Positions 28,501 to 37,015 of a stretch of 64,000 nucleotides of DNA are shown piece by piece; within the stretch, counting starts at the first letter, position 1; every line of letters starts with the position of its first letter. The notes below the pieces were generated by a model. It worked only from the letters and a program-made list of their open reading frames with translations. It searched no databases and had not been told where the DNA came from. The translations under genes and the position numbers were made by a program. This stretch comes from [Leptolyngbya] sp. PCC 7376. GTDB lineage: Bacteria > Cyanobacteriota > Cyanobacteriia > Cyanobacteriales > MRBY01. The stretch lies in NCBI RefSeq assembly GCF_000316605.1, contig NC_019683.1, positions 4,200,036-4,264,035 on the forward strand, given 5' to 3'.

Positions 28501-29794
28501 TACCGCCATCACCATTAATTAATGCATTAGCGGTAATTAAAGAATCTAGCCCTACTGTTGTCGCTGAAGAGCGCTGTAAACCACCAGTGCCTTGGTAATC
28601 TCCGCCAACTAAGACTGTTCCACCACCAATCATCCCATCTGCTCTAATCGTCGCACCAAATATACCTAGGCGATCTCCCGTGATTATGACATTCCCACCA
28701 ATGTCAGTTTTCCCTGAAACATCAATAGTTCCTGATAATAGTTGATTTCTTTTTTCTCCCACATCAAGAATGATGTGACCACCATGATTTTTTCCCTGAG
28801 CGGAGAAGATGCTATCCGCAGTAAACAAAATGCTCTGATCTGCCTGAATAGAAATTCTTCCACCATCTCCAGCACTACCATCTGCGAGAATTTCACCTCT
28901 GGCACTACTGGAAAAATACTCAACATCCGTCTGAATATTTCCGCCTGTTTCCCCAGATACATCTAGACTGTCGTAATTAATTAAAGTCCGCGCGTTAACC
29001 TGAATATCTTGAGCAGAAATTTGCCCATCATTCACAACATAAGCAGTCTTCTCCTCTACAGAAGCCACATCTCCCAACTCAACCGAGCCATCACCTGTAG
29101 CAATGTCTGCATTATCCAGTAGCTTTACTGTGTTTCCGAAAAGCGCAATAGAGCCATCAGGGACAGTCAAAGAACCATCAATCTCTACAACATCAGCAAC
29201 CAAACTGAGACTTTGACTTTCATTGATAGTTAAATCAGCAAAACTTTGGATACTCCCTTGATAATTACGGAGTGCATTGGGGAAGATCGCATTTGGATCA
29301 ATACTGAGTAGTGCATCTGGTGCAGCACTTGAAATATTTAACAGACTGCCATCATTTAGTTCGATATCTGTTGCAGTAGTTGCAAAAAGAGAACCCCGGA
29401 GATCTAGACTAGCCTCTGCTCCGAAAGTAATTCCATTGGGATTAATGAGAAATAGATTCGCACCACCATCAACCCCGAGAGTTCCAAAAATATTACTGCC
29501 GTTATTTCCAGTTACACGGGTAATAATATTGTCAATACCAACAAGATTCTGAAAATAAACTCTTTGGCCGACATCCACATTAAAGTCACTAAAACTATGG
29601 ATTGTACTGTCATTAAGCGAAAAGCCACCGGTAATATATTCCGCCAAATCTCCTTGCACCATCTGATTCGGCAGAACATCAGTTGGTGTAGTTCCATCAA
29701 GTATAGATTGTGCTGATACTGGGAGAGATATTAACGATAGAGAAATAGAAGCAACCCAAACGTTGGATTTACTAGATTGATGTATTTTTATCAT
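22589..29794 (-). CDS. Two-partner-secretion filamentous haemagglutinin-like protein
   Basis: This 2401-residue exoprotein starts with a signal peptide (ISLSLISLPVSAQ), then the TPS secretion domain (about 30-270; GTTPTDVLPNQMVQGDL and NPNGITFGAEASLDLRG). An unusual block of about seven FG-GAP-like repeats (about 500-880, each with a form of SAYLFNTSGTLLQTYNNP) follows. A very long beta-helix (about 880-2280) comes next, then a Cys-containing C-terminal tail (CLGGRNISQN). Such proteins need an outer-membrane TpsB/FhaC transporter, which is not in this window. It lies in a six-gene minus-strand cluster with a sigma-like factor at its head. A nearly identical N-terminal copy lies at 37968. Confidence 0.9.
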   Translation of the reverse strand: MIKIHQSSKSNVWVASISLSLISLPVSAQSILDGTTPTDVLPNQMVQGDLAEYITGGFSLNDSTIHSFSDFNVDVGQRVYFQNLVGIDNIITRVTGNNGSNIFGTLGVDGGANLFLINPNGITFGAEASLDLRGSLFATTATDIELNDGSLLNISSAAPDALLSIDPNAIFPNALRNYQGSIQSFADLTINESQSLSLVADVVEIDGSLTVPDGSIALFGNTVKLLDNADIATGDGSVELGDVASVEEKTAYVVNDGQISAQDIQVNARTLINYDSLDVSGETGGNIQTDVEYFSSSARGEILADGSAGDGGRISIQADQSILFTADSIFSAQGKNHGGHIILDVGEKRNQLLSGTIDVSGKTDIGGNVIITGDRLGIFGATIRADGMIGGGTVLVGGDYQGTGGLQRSSATTVGLDSLITANALINGDGGKVVLWSDGVTNFGGAIEAHGGELSGNGGLVEVSSLEGGHFAGIVEASAPSGKAGSLLLDPQNITIADEILKGGWSLAQTFLNPSTTDSRVVEGSSSPVALDGDNILIGSPTNDIEAQNAGSAYLFNTSGTLLQTYNNPTPAFSDRFGWDVAIDGNNVLIGELAFLGSTYLFDTEGRLLQTFNNPTADPLLSSFGKSIALDGSNVLIGSPQETSSVGSAYLFNTNGTLLQTYNNPTPEEGDRFGSFVALDNRNVIISAPFDNTGAVSAGSTYLFDTSGTLLQTYNNPTPAFLDRFGDGDIAIEGSKILIGSPYEDAGLAYLFNTSGTLLKTYNNPIPNPNFNSRFGQSVAIDGSNILIGDPAGRLDKGIGFAYLFNIKGNLLRTYNNFTSGSRRFGQSVAIDGRNILIGARSDETGGNDVGAAYLYSLDIPNLFNEEPNGSFTFDADLITNTTNTGTNLTLQANNDITINEAILSNNLSGNGGDLLFQAGRSINVNADIFTDNGSLSLTANDTLANGVVKSERAPGVANLIISSDVILDAGTGDIRLVLDDGKGLTHSDSGSVILSKTENLTQIKAQNLTVESSGSIAGTSDLIIANDATFISRLAEAGTVNILTDDEPLTIGTSSIGGNLNITTEGTVNQAIGEPLQVAGNISINGGGSDPLIKTLGDPSGEITLPNGDVIITQVGTVDLDAKTVAGNLTVNSIPEAVVGFSGIFEDVAISLLGSNSFGGTVRFQTSLDDAVTISGTPGITQNGALDVAGTAQFNADIGNINLSNPTNQFGNLGFIGNDVNITELNDSNFVSSIATGNFSFLSGGLITQSGGLDIDSNIELITTHPQAGNVELRNTLATSLSRSLIGGDFTLNSGGEITQVPGTSLQVAGALSLSPTVDLSTFNLDGLIPRVITQANGDVIITDVGQVDLAGMTVNGNLTVNSLPELLDFNSTYNGENGIILNANNAFSGNLKITTDADVIILESGIPGISQQDILNVDGTAAFNAENGIIDLNLDNNFGQLGFFGEDVSITEASGINLISSFATGNLELTANDSITQSSSIQVQGTSKFTATDSPITLNQANQFSDNISFNTSGDVIFTNTLSNTILGNSEIGGDFLITSTGDITQNAPQKNTGLTRFYVGNGDINLPDDNDFNRISIDGGNNIFLNEITDIKIEESNVTDNLTVRALGNIKTDSIFSPSGVIDLQSFAGDIDTTNGTLSTFSLGAGGRITLTADKGSVFLGDLNSSGFNFAGGDISILSPNGNIFVSGKTIGSNTFGNKRAGNVNFSGKFIQIDNESFVSVSTFSLGLGGTINIFDTEEIHLLNGSRILSRAVNDGDAGSVKFDVQRLLIQNSTDKFTGIGADTARNVSGAGGKVDINASESVIIIGNQPGAFIPDTLSFSSILAAGEVNTGISSSTLGSSNAGNINLKTRTLIVKNNAGIASAALNLTPDGGDAGSLSVTVNKFEAQGLAGLATTTIGAGDAGKLFLEANKLTLRDGAVITADTIRGASGDANDVQINVAQLNLLDGSRIGAATANEGNGALIDISATESINIAGVSPDPTIVSGIFSQALEDSTGAAGNIIIITPELRLDDRATIAASTDGSGPAGRIQINSLQTFLGDSSSIQSTTSNGLGGKIFVAGNLLQATNGGQINTSTFGANPAGDIDIQIRDNITLTGEGSGLFASTALGSTGDGGNIGIDPIRFNIFDGAAVAVDSDGSGIGGNVEIFANLLNLNKGRISTETLSTDGGNLSLNIFDYILLENNSNITATAGTAFAGGNGGNINITTPFIIAMPGEDSNILSQAFAGNGGNILIKAFELFEIAFTGADIPTRNDINVSSVFGNEGTVDLSLPELDLTSGVNELSGDLTDPSDRVASRCLGGRNISQNEFKVVNEGGHKPQPGGTYDVDQPFEDMGLAPEQLTGNTLIESTVTESAGSMIPMVSSQGWQRVPGNKIQLIRTNHQNRILPLIHTSPLCKS

Positions 29795-29965
29795 GTCTAA
29801 GTCTCAGCCTCTAAAACGACTTAAGAAGATGCTGTAATTAAATAAAGATTCAACCGATATCAGTTGGATTTAGTAGAGAAAATCACCTCTATATAGATGT
29901 AGCTTGTTTGAATTCACCTATTAGCAATAACTTTCTCTAATACCTATCAGAAATAAGGTCACTCT

Positions 29966-30796
29966 CTAAGGCATAATTTCTTGATTATCAGAGTCATTTT
30001 CGAACCCTGGCTTAACTAGCTCAAAAGGTATATCAGGCAATAAATATCTCCATACTTCTTTGATCTCTGGGTCAGTCGGATCAGCTTTAACCCACTCGAT
30101 AAGTGCAGTGATTGCGTCATACTGCAACCAATTATTTGAGAAAAATATCGGACGTTCTGAAAGCGCGAGTTTCTCTGACTCTGATATTAGAACTGCATCA
30201 AATTCTCTCTTTTGGATAGATCCAGATACACTAGGTTGCTTGTCAACTTCCTTGGTGGTCTCACACTCTAAAGTCAAATTCCACCTGTATCTTCGATTTG
30301 TTTCCAATGAAATTGGTGTATCTAAAAGAGCTAAATCAATTGTCAATAATGATGGCGTATCTGCCTCCACTTTGGTCTCAGATAGAGACTCGCCAGTTAA
30401 AACATCAGTGAAACTAAACGTCAATGTATCTTTTTCCTTCTCGGTGGCGTTGCTACTTTCTAAATCAGCCCCTTGAGGAATAAAGAAATATAGTTTTGTT
30501 GAACCTTCTGACATAACTGCTCCTGTTCCTCTCCGGGGAGCCAGAGCGATAGGAGTTGAGTCTTCTGTGCACTCGCCACGAGATCCTCCAGCAACTGTGT
30601 TATCTGGAGCCCCGTTATTAGGTGGTGGTGTCGGTGTCTCTGATTTTTCCTCAGAATCAAGGCTAGTCGCAAACGCACTAAAGCTTCTATTGAAAAAAAC
30701 ATCAACTGATAAGCTGCTCCAGATGATCACTAAACCTAAAAGTAGGTTTGCCTTAGTAGAGCAATTGAAGCTTGATAAAAGAAGATTTTTTTTCAT
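29966..30796 (-). CDS. DUF928 domain protein, exported
   Basis: This 276-residue protein has a hydrophobic N-terminal segment (LLLGLVIIWSSLSVDVFF) that could be a signal or anchor, a Pro-rich linker, and a DUF928 domain with YFFIPQG, a beta-rich core, and NRRYRWNLTLEC. The C-terminus includes NNWLQYDAITALIEW. DUF928 is a family of unknown function found in cyanobacteria beside haemagglutinin-type and CHAT genes, as here. Confidence 0.75.
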   Translation of the reverse strand: MKKNLLLSSFNCSTKANLLLGLVIIWSSLSVDVFFNRSFSAFATSLDSEEKSETPTPPPNNGAPDNTVAGGSRGECTEDSTPIALAPRRGTGAVMSEGSTKLYFFIPQGADLESSNATEKEKDTLTFSFTDVLTGESLSETKVEADTPSLLTIDLALLDTPISLETNRRYRWNLTLECETTKEVDKQPSVSGSIQKREFDAVLISESEKLALSERPIFFSNNWLQYDAITALIEWVKADPTDPEIKEVWRYLLPDIPFELVKPGFENDSDNQEIMP

Positions 30797-30904
30797 TGCT
30801 TTATTTGATAGCCAGATGAGATATGAATCGACACGATTTCAACATCAAGTTGATGAGCCTTACTTATTTCAACGGCCATGATAGATATTTTTCGCACTAT
30901 CAAC

Positions 30905-33895
30905 CTAAATCAACTTGATATTTTTTATTTTTGTAAAGTTTTCCAGTATTTTCTGTCTTCGCGATACGAGTGAAGAAGCTAGGATGATCGATAGAAGTGC
31001 CGGAACAAATGGAAGCCAGCCACCATATAACAAGGTTATGTAACAAATCAATCCAAGAGAGATTGATAAAATTAATATTGACAATTTCTGTTTCAGCCAA
31101 GGCATTGATTGTATAGAGATATATGCACTGATCAGACCCCAGCTTAAGATCCATACAACTTCATATAATTCATTCCACCACCATATTATTGGCCGATCAT
31201 CTATCACTGCACTAATTAACTGACTAGCCATATGAGCATGTAATACCACACCCGGAGTTGATGCATCTCTACCAATAAAGCCTTTACTGAAAGGGGTTCT
31301 ATGGTAGTCACCAAAACTTAAGTCAGTAGTTCCAATCAGTACAATTTTGTCATGAATTACTTCCTCTAAGCTTGGATGATCTAAAGCTTCAGTTAAAGTC
31401 AAATAATCTAGTGTAATATCTTTTAAATCTTCTCTGGATCTGAAATTTATTGGGATTTGATATCCATAATTATCAAATGAATAATAACCTCCACTAAATA
31501 GTTTCATTGGAGAAAATATTTTCTCATCACTTACTAAAACACCTCTCTCTTCATGAAAATCAAATTCAAAACCTTTATCCACTAAATAACGATAAGCAAT
31601 AAGATAACTAAAGGAGAAATAAACCTTACATAATGAAGAGTTAGTTGTGTCAAATCTACTCGCAACTAAAGCCCTTCTAAGTTTTCCATCCGATCCATCA
31701 TAAACAAAATTGCTATATCCCACTCTATTAACTAAAATTCCTTCTGGAATTTCTTGTGGAGGATTAATCCCACTTTGGTTTGGTCCCGATGTTCCCTGGC
31801 AAACTGGAATCAAATTAACATTATTTCTAAATTGTTCAGCTAAATAAGGATAGTCTTCTTCGACTTTAAGCTCATGGTAAATATCTAGACCGACAATATT
31901 TGGTTGAGCTTGATTGATCTTTCTTAGTAGCTTATCCAATGACTTATCTCCTAAAGACCCTTTCTGTCTATCTAGGAGATCTTGGCTTTCAACATCATCT
32001 TTTGTTATTTCTATGATTACAAAACGAGTATCTGGATTTTCAATAGGTCGGATTCTCATGAGCTGGTCATAAGCATTAAGTTCCAGTGGCTGAAGTAGTC
32101 CAGTAAGACGCATGGCAACAACAGCAATACTGGCCAGAGTAGCCACACCAATGCTCAAAAGATTAGATAAAGAATCATATGGCCTTCGAGGAATATTAGG
32201 CTGCTTATCAAGATACAAAAGCTCAGTCAATACTTCATTACCGATACCTTTTAAAAATACGGGAGGATGAGTGAATGTATCTAAATCTTTAACCTTTGAA
32301 TCTTGTATCAGTAGACTAGTCATCTGGGATAAAAGTATTTGCTCTCCGTGGGCAAATCCTAAAATTCGAGCAGCTTTATCAACTTCCTGTCCGCTATATC
32401 CTGAGCCATCTTTAATAGGTTTTCCAGTATGAATGCCAATCCGTACCTTCAATCTATCCAGTGGAGTATGGATAGGCTTGAGACGATAATCTTCTTGTAG
32501 TTTGATTGACCACTGAGCTGCTTTAATTGCACTACCAAATACCAAAAAATGACCATCACCCTCAGTCTCCACTACTCGTCCACCATATTCAGATATGCCT
32601 TCAGATATATAACGACGGTGTGGTAGCAAAAACTTTTCATAGTAGATGTGATTCTTTTCTGTAATGTCTTTCCCTGGTAATGATGATTTCAGTAACGTTG
32701 AATTTTCGAGATCAGTAAACACTAATGTCACCAAACTATCAGTATGCTCTTCTCTTAAAACATTAGAGGGCAAAGTTAATTCTGCTTTCATGCTTCTCAG
32801 TAGACTCAGCCATGTTGCTGGAGGTTGAGTGGGATTTTGACAAACGACAGGAAGCCAGTCTGCACAAGGAAAAGAATCTTTTAATCCAACTAATTTTTCT
32901 CTAGCTTGACGAACTGCTCGATATAAAGGCAGGCCATTAGAAAACAAAGTAAGAAAATCTTTAAGGAACTCATGGGCCACAATATCTGGCACCGGTTCTC
33001 GCATGACGATGGTTTGAGGGATGTTTAATCTTGCTAATTCTGTAGCAAGCCCCATGCCATCACATGAATTAAAAATCGCCATTTGTAAACCTTGTTCAAT
33101 CGCTTTTTTAAAACTATTGATAAGCTGTCCAATCGAAAGACTGTAACCAGGATGAAGGCCCAGATAGCCTTTCATACTGTCAAAGTTAGTATTGCTGTGC
33201 CCAGCAAAGAAAAGAATATCCCACCCTCTCTCATCCCAAAGATATTCATTTAATCTCTTGAGATCTGGTTCAGTGAGAATACTGACTTCAGCATTGGGAA
33301 GCTTATCGAGAATTTGGCGATCTACGTCGAGATTAATCCCTTCATCACTACCAAAAATAGCTAAAATCCGCACTGTACCTATTTTTGTTCGCTGAACGGA
33401 TGCTCGTTCATAGTCTGGCAAACTTAAGCCGACTTCTGCATTAGGGAAATCTTTAAATAGATTCCATAAGTGCCAAGGTAACAACCTCAAGACCTTATCT
33501 TCAGCCTGAATAATGAAGTGTATATTTTCCTGTGAATTAAGCCTTGCTCTTAGTCGACGCTCTAACTGACCAAACCCTTTTGAATTTAGCCATATATTCA
33601 GTTGTTGAGGTAATGTTCGGTTTAGTGTATTAAATTCTGAGATAGATATATTATTAGGGCTCTCATCAGGTTCCAACTCAATTCTATAGTCTAGATTTTT
33701 GCGAGATAAATCTAGAAGTGATTGATAAATAGCTTTCCAGCGATAATAAAGTCTCTGAAGATTAGGGCGAGGAGGTAGGGAGCCAACGAGTCTGACTGGT
33801 GGCTCGTTCTCTCTTTCCCAAATTTCTGCGACGATACCTGGAAAACCATTTTCTAAATCACCAGAACCTAAGTTCAAAATAACAAGCTGACTCAT
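30905..33895 (-). CDS. CHAT protease, class III nucleotide cyclase and CHASE2 fusion protein
   Basis: This 996-residue protein has three modules. The N-terminal CHAT-like domain (about 1-370) keeps the dyad in ILFFAGHSN and FNSCDGMGLA. A class III adenylate/guanylate cyclase domain (about 385-560) has LVFTDLENST and VETEGDGHFLVF for metal binding and AARI for the catalytic Arg, but Asp replaces the usual Asn in GQEVDKAARI. A CHASE2 sensor (about 600-900) is flanked by a membrane helix before it and several helices at the C-terminus. It is probably anchored in the inner membrane with protease and cyclase in the cytoplasm. It may couple an extracytoplasmic signal to cAMP/cGMP and proteolysis, possibly acting on the sigma-like factor encoded two genes upstream. 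Confidence 0.82.
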   Translation of the reverse strand: MSQLVILNLGSGDLENGFPGIVAEIWERENEPPVRLVGSLPPRPNLQRLYYRWKAIYQSLLDLSRKNLDYRIELEPDESPNNISISEFNTLNRTLPQQLNIWLNSKGFGQLERRLRARLNSQENIHFIIQAEDKVLRLLPWHLWNLFKDFPNAEVGLSLPDYERASVQRTKIGTVRILAIFGSDEGINLDVDRQILDKLPNAEVSILTEPDLKRLNEYLWDERGWDILFFAGHSNTNFDSMKGYLGLHPGYSLSIGQLINSFKKAIEQGLQMAIFNSCDGMGLATELARLNIPQTIVMREPVPDIVAHEFLKDFLTLFSNGLPLYRAVRQAREKLVGLKDSFPCADWLPVVCQNPTQPPATWLSLLRSMKAELTLPSNVLREEHTDSLVTLVFTDLENSTLLKSSLPGKDITEKNHIYYEKFLLPHRRYISEGISEYGGRVVETEGDGHFLVFGSAIKAAQWSIKLQEDYRLKPIHTPLDRLKVRIGIHTGKPIKDGSGYSGQEVDKAARILGFAHGEQILLSQMTSLLIQDSKVKDLDTFTHPPVFLKGIGNEVLTELLYLDKQPNIPRRPYDSLSNLLSIGVATLASIAVVAMRLTGLLQPLELNAYDQLMRIRPIENPDTRFVIIEITKDDVESQDLLDRQKGSLGDKSLDKLLRKINQAQPNIVGLDIYHELKVEEDYPYLAEQFRNNVNLIPVCQGTSGPNQSGINPPQEIPEGILVNRVGYSNFVYDGSDGKLRRALVASRFDTTNSSLCKVYFSFSYLIAYRYLVDKGFEFDFHEERGVLVSDEKIFSPMKLFSGGYYSFDNYGYQIPINFRSREDLKDITLDYLTLTEALDHPSLEEVIHDKIVLIGTTDLSFGDYHRTPFSKGFIGRDASTPGVVLHAHMASQLISAVIDDRPIIWWWNELYEVVWILSWGLISAYISIQSMPWLKQKLSILILSISLGLICYITLLYGGWLPFVPALLSIILASSLVSRRQKILENFTKIKNIKLI

Positions 33896-33993
33896 TACTC
33901 GCTTCCTGATTTATATTGCCTCTATATTGATTTTCAGTATTCTTGAGATATAGTCGCTATTCTTCAATAGAAGTTGATATCAACAAAATACCT

Positions 33994-34983
33994 CTAAATA
34001 ATGAATTCTTGAGTAATTACTTCACCAAGAAGTTTGATCTCAATTGAGAATTTTTCAAAAGCATTACAACGGATCTGATTAAGTTGTATCCAATCATCAG
34101 GTGGATTTGTTCTTGTTGTCACTGTTTGCAACACTTCATTATCTTCTGAAAGTAGTGAAAGTTGCATATTTGCAGGAAGGTGTTGCTTAGTAGAAGAAAT
34201 GAATCTATAGTCTGACTTGACTGAGCCTTGAGGCAAAGGCTTTGAAGGAGTGGTCATATGAGAATGTAACTGTATCCGAATTTTATAAACTTCCTCTTCT
34301 TCTGAACTCAACATAACGAGTAATAGGATAGTCGGTAGTTCGGATGTCTTAGACCATTTGAGTTTTTTTACACGAGAAACAATACGATGATCTGAATAAC
34401 GAGCAGAGTTTGGCGCTACATTATATAGTATTTTTTCGGTTGATTGCCATGAAACATCAAATTTATCATTCAGCCACTCATCTAATCTGACAATTGGGCT
34501 AGCCTGTAGTATGTACGGGATAAAATTCTCGATTGGGTCAAGTTTATCTACGGCAATTTCTTCACCATCTAGAGAGTCAGTAAAACCCAAAAGATGAAGA
34601 ACTTTCTCTTCCTCGTCTATCTGGACAGCGAGATATCCAATACGTCCAGTTTGAGAATCAAAAGGTACTCTTAAACAGTTATCTTGATTGTCAATCGGAC
34701 GACATTCTAGTTTTCCTTTTCCTACAATTTCTAAATCTGCAAAATCACCTGACATCTGAAATAGTGGATGCCAACTTTCGCATTGAACTAAATTTGAGGC
34801 AATCCCTAAGATATCGAAATACTTTTTCACTATAAATACAGTGAGAGTATTTTTAAAAACTCGTTTAGATTGCTCAGACTCAAGTTGGAGAGCCGCAAAA
34901 TTTCTTGCATATTCTAATGCTTGTTCAGTAATTGGAAGAGTAATATATTCCTGGAGGAAATCGGAGTCAGTAAGCATGATCAA
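33994..34983 (-). CDS. DUF1822 family protein
   Basis: This 329-residue soluble protein starts MIMLTDSDFLQEYITLPIT and matches the DUF1822 pattern: N-terminal helices with ARNFAALQ, an NTLTVFIVKKYFDILGI segment, a SWHPLFQMSGDFADL core and a C-terminal beta region. DUF1822 proteins are cyanobacterial, of unknown function, and are recurrently encoded with sigma-like and CHAT/CHASE2 proteins. It lies 25 bp from the sigma-like gene, in one operon. Confidence 0.75.
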   Translation of the reverse strand: MIMLTDSDFLQEYITLPITEQALEYARNFAALQLESEQSKRVFKNTLTVFIVKKYFDILGIASNLVQCESWHPLFQMSGDFADLEIVGKGKLECRPIDNQDNCLRVPFDSQTGRIGYLAVQIDEEEKVLHLLGFTDSLDGEEIAVDKLDPIENFIPYILQASPIVRLDEWLNDKFDVSWQSTEKILYNVAPNSARYSDHRIVSRVKKLKWSKTSELPTILLLVMLSSEEEEVYKIRIQLHSHMTTPSKPLPQGSVKSDYRFISSTKQHLPANMQLSLLSEDNEVLQTVTTRTNPPDDWIQLNQIRCNAFEKFSIEIKLLGEVITQEFII

Positions 34984-35008
34984 TAAGTTATAATTACAGT
35001 CTAGTTTT

Positions 35009-35662
35009 TTAAATAAATCCTTTGTTTTCTCCCCATTCTCGTATTATGGGATTACAGTAACGGCTATACCACTGAGCTAAATACTTGCCTTCTGATGTTG
35101 GACAACCCAAGTCCTCTGCAACTGTTTCCCATGAGGTATTGTCCAAGGATAATTTTCTCAGAAGAAGAACCTGAGCATTGATAAATGCAAATCTCTTACA
35201 TTTCCGGCTAATTAGAACTTTCTCTGGGTCAGTCTCAATCCATTCAAGCAGTTCATTCCACATACTAAGACTAGGGTTTAAATCTGTTCTACTAGGTAAC
35301 TCTTCCAGCAAGTCATCCTTGTCTTTGTCAGCAGAATAAATATTTATTTGACGTTTTCTTTGTCGATTTTGCCTATCCCGGTAAAGTCGAAGTTTCTTTC
35401 TGACCCAATCGTTAATCCAGGTCATGAATCTTTGAAGTTTAGAATATTGCTCTACATACTCTGTAAGATTTTGTAGGCAGTATTCAAGTGCTTCTTGCAA
35501 TGCATCTTCATAGAATACCTCTTTTGATTTCCAAAGCTTTTTAGAGTTCATTACACCAATAAAAATACGGTCTATTAAACGAATATATTTTGGTGTACCA
35601 AGTTCTGTTGCATGAGCCTCCATTACAAGTTTTTGTAACTGATCATCGTTAGGAACTGCCAT
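35009..35662 (-). CDS. Sigma-70-like (ECF-type) regulator
   Basis: This 217-residue protein has a region-2-like helical segment (DALQEALEYCLQNL to RFMTWINDWVRKKL), a basic linker, and a region-4-like C-terminal helix-turn-helix (NTSWETVAEDLGCPTSEGKY). It is the first gene of the minus-strand cluster, so it probably controls the downstream haemagglutinin and CHAT genes, perhaps with autoregulation. It is weakly conserved relative to canonical sigma factors, so promoter-recognition ability is inferred. Confidence 0.65.
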   Translation of the reverse strand: MAVPNDDQLQKLVMEAHATELGTPKYIRLIDRIFIGVMNSKKLWKSKEVFYEDALQEALEYCLQNLTEYVEQYSKLQRFMTWINDWVRKKLRLYRDRQNRQRKRQINIYSADKDKDDLLEELPSRTDLNPSLSMWNELLEWIETDPEKVLISRKCKRFAFINAQVLLLRKLSLDNTSWETVAEDLGCPTSEGKYLAQWYSRYCNPIIREWGENKGFI

Positions 35663-35968
35663 TTTAGATATATCAGATGAGAAATAGTCAAGTTTTAAGG
35701 ATTCTTTGTTTTGATTGGGTATATGAATGTCCCTAGCTTAGAATGCCGGATTGAGTTGCAATCCAATCTAGCCAGAAAAATTCACTTGGATGATCCCCTA
35801 TGTATTACTACGAGCCTTAAGTCAGTCTTTCGCACTTAAGGTTGATTTTTCTTCGTAAAGCTCAAACTGCGAATTATTTCCCCGTGGGTCGTTGAAATTA
35901 GTAGGGATGAAATTCATCCCAAAATAGAAAAGAGCATCAAGCAGTCCTCGTGCTTAAGGAGAAAGAAT
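35663..35968. promoter_or_regulatory. Divergent intergenic region with a strong hairpin
   Basis: It lies between the sigma-like gene (minus) and the Tudor-like gene (plus), so it must hold both promoters. A 7-bp stem CCTTAAG / CTTAAGG with a 13-nt loop (35815-35841) is followed by TTGATTTTTC, like a plus-strand terminator with no obvious gene to end. The plus-strand gene has AAGGAG at about 35956-35961. Confidence 0.45.
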
Positions 35969-36603
35969 ATGTTACCTACCTCTCATGAAGAACAATCAGG
36001 CCAAAAACAATTTTCTGAGTTAAACATAGATCAACTGCATTCATTGGCTCGGATGTTTCGATTTAAACAACGATTGCAAATAGGTCGTATTACCTCGAAG
36101 AGATTATCAAGAGGTATTTGGATCTATGTAGTATGTGTCTCAATCTTTTCACCTCAGTTATCTATCGCTCAGAGCAATTATGAGTTTGCAGAAAACAACG
36201 ATCTTAAACCGCTTCTATCTGATAGAAAGACTGTATCTACGGCAAAAGAGTCAAAGGGCAATAATAATTTAGAAACTTCTGAAGCAAGTGCTTTTACAGT
36301 TGGAGAAACAGTTGAGATCTTACGAAAAGGTGATTGGCGATACGGAGAGATTTTAAGTGTCGAATCATCTAAAAATGTTACGACTTATCAAGTCCGTTAT
36401 CTGGATGTTGGGTTTGCTGAAAATAATGTTTCAACCAGTCACCTCAAGAAAATTGAATTTTTCAAGCTTGGCACACGTGTTCTTGTTAAATATGATGAAA
36501 CATCCCGTGAAGGAGTAATTTCTGGCTATCATTTGGGCGCATCATATGGAGATTGCTACAGCAAATTTCAGCCTAGCAAGGTGTATGAAGTAGTATAGGT
36601 GAG

Positions 36604-37002
36604 TTGACTGGTGAGGAAGAAAGTAGCATCTTGCCGAAAGCCTACTCATTAGACTTAAGACAGAAAATAGTGGATGCCTACGAAAGGGGTGGTGTGAGTC
36701 AAAGTAGTCTTGCCCGACAATTTGGAGTGGCGAAAAGTTTTGTACAAAAGCTCCTCGACCAAAAACGACTGACAGGGTCGATTGCTCCGAAAAAACGAAG
36801 CCAACAAACACCTCCCAAATTAAACGAAGAGCATCAAACAATATTGCGCCAGTTGCTCACCAAGAAAAACGATGCGACGCTAGCGGAACTATGTGATGAG
36901 ATGGAGAAACGCACTGGTCTCCGTGTGGCCAATAGCACCATGCATCGCACCTTAAGAAGAATGGGATATAGCCTCAAAAAAAACATTCTATCCAGACCTT
37001 AA
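36604..37002 (+). CDS. IS630 type A transposase, N-terminal helix-turn-helix ORF (copy 2)
   Basis: Same 132-residue product as at 1309-1707, ending just after the A8 tract at 36976-36983. It supplies the DNA-binding half; the catalytic half is in the +1 frame. Confidence 0.85.
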   Translation: MTGEEESSILPKAYSLDLRQKIVDAYERGGVSQSSLARQFGVAKSFVQKLLDQKRLTGSIAPKKRSQQTPPKLNEEHQTILRQLLTKKNDATLAELCDEMEKRTGLRVANSTMHRTLRRMGYSLKKNILSRP

Positions 37003-37015
37003 GGCGACAAAACGA

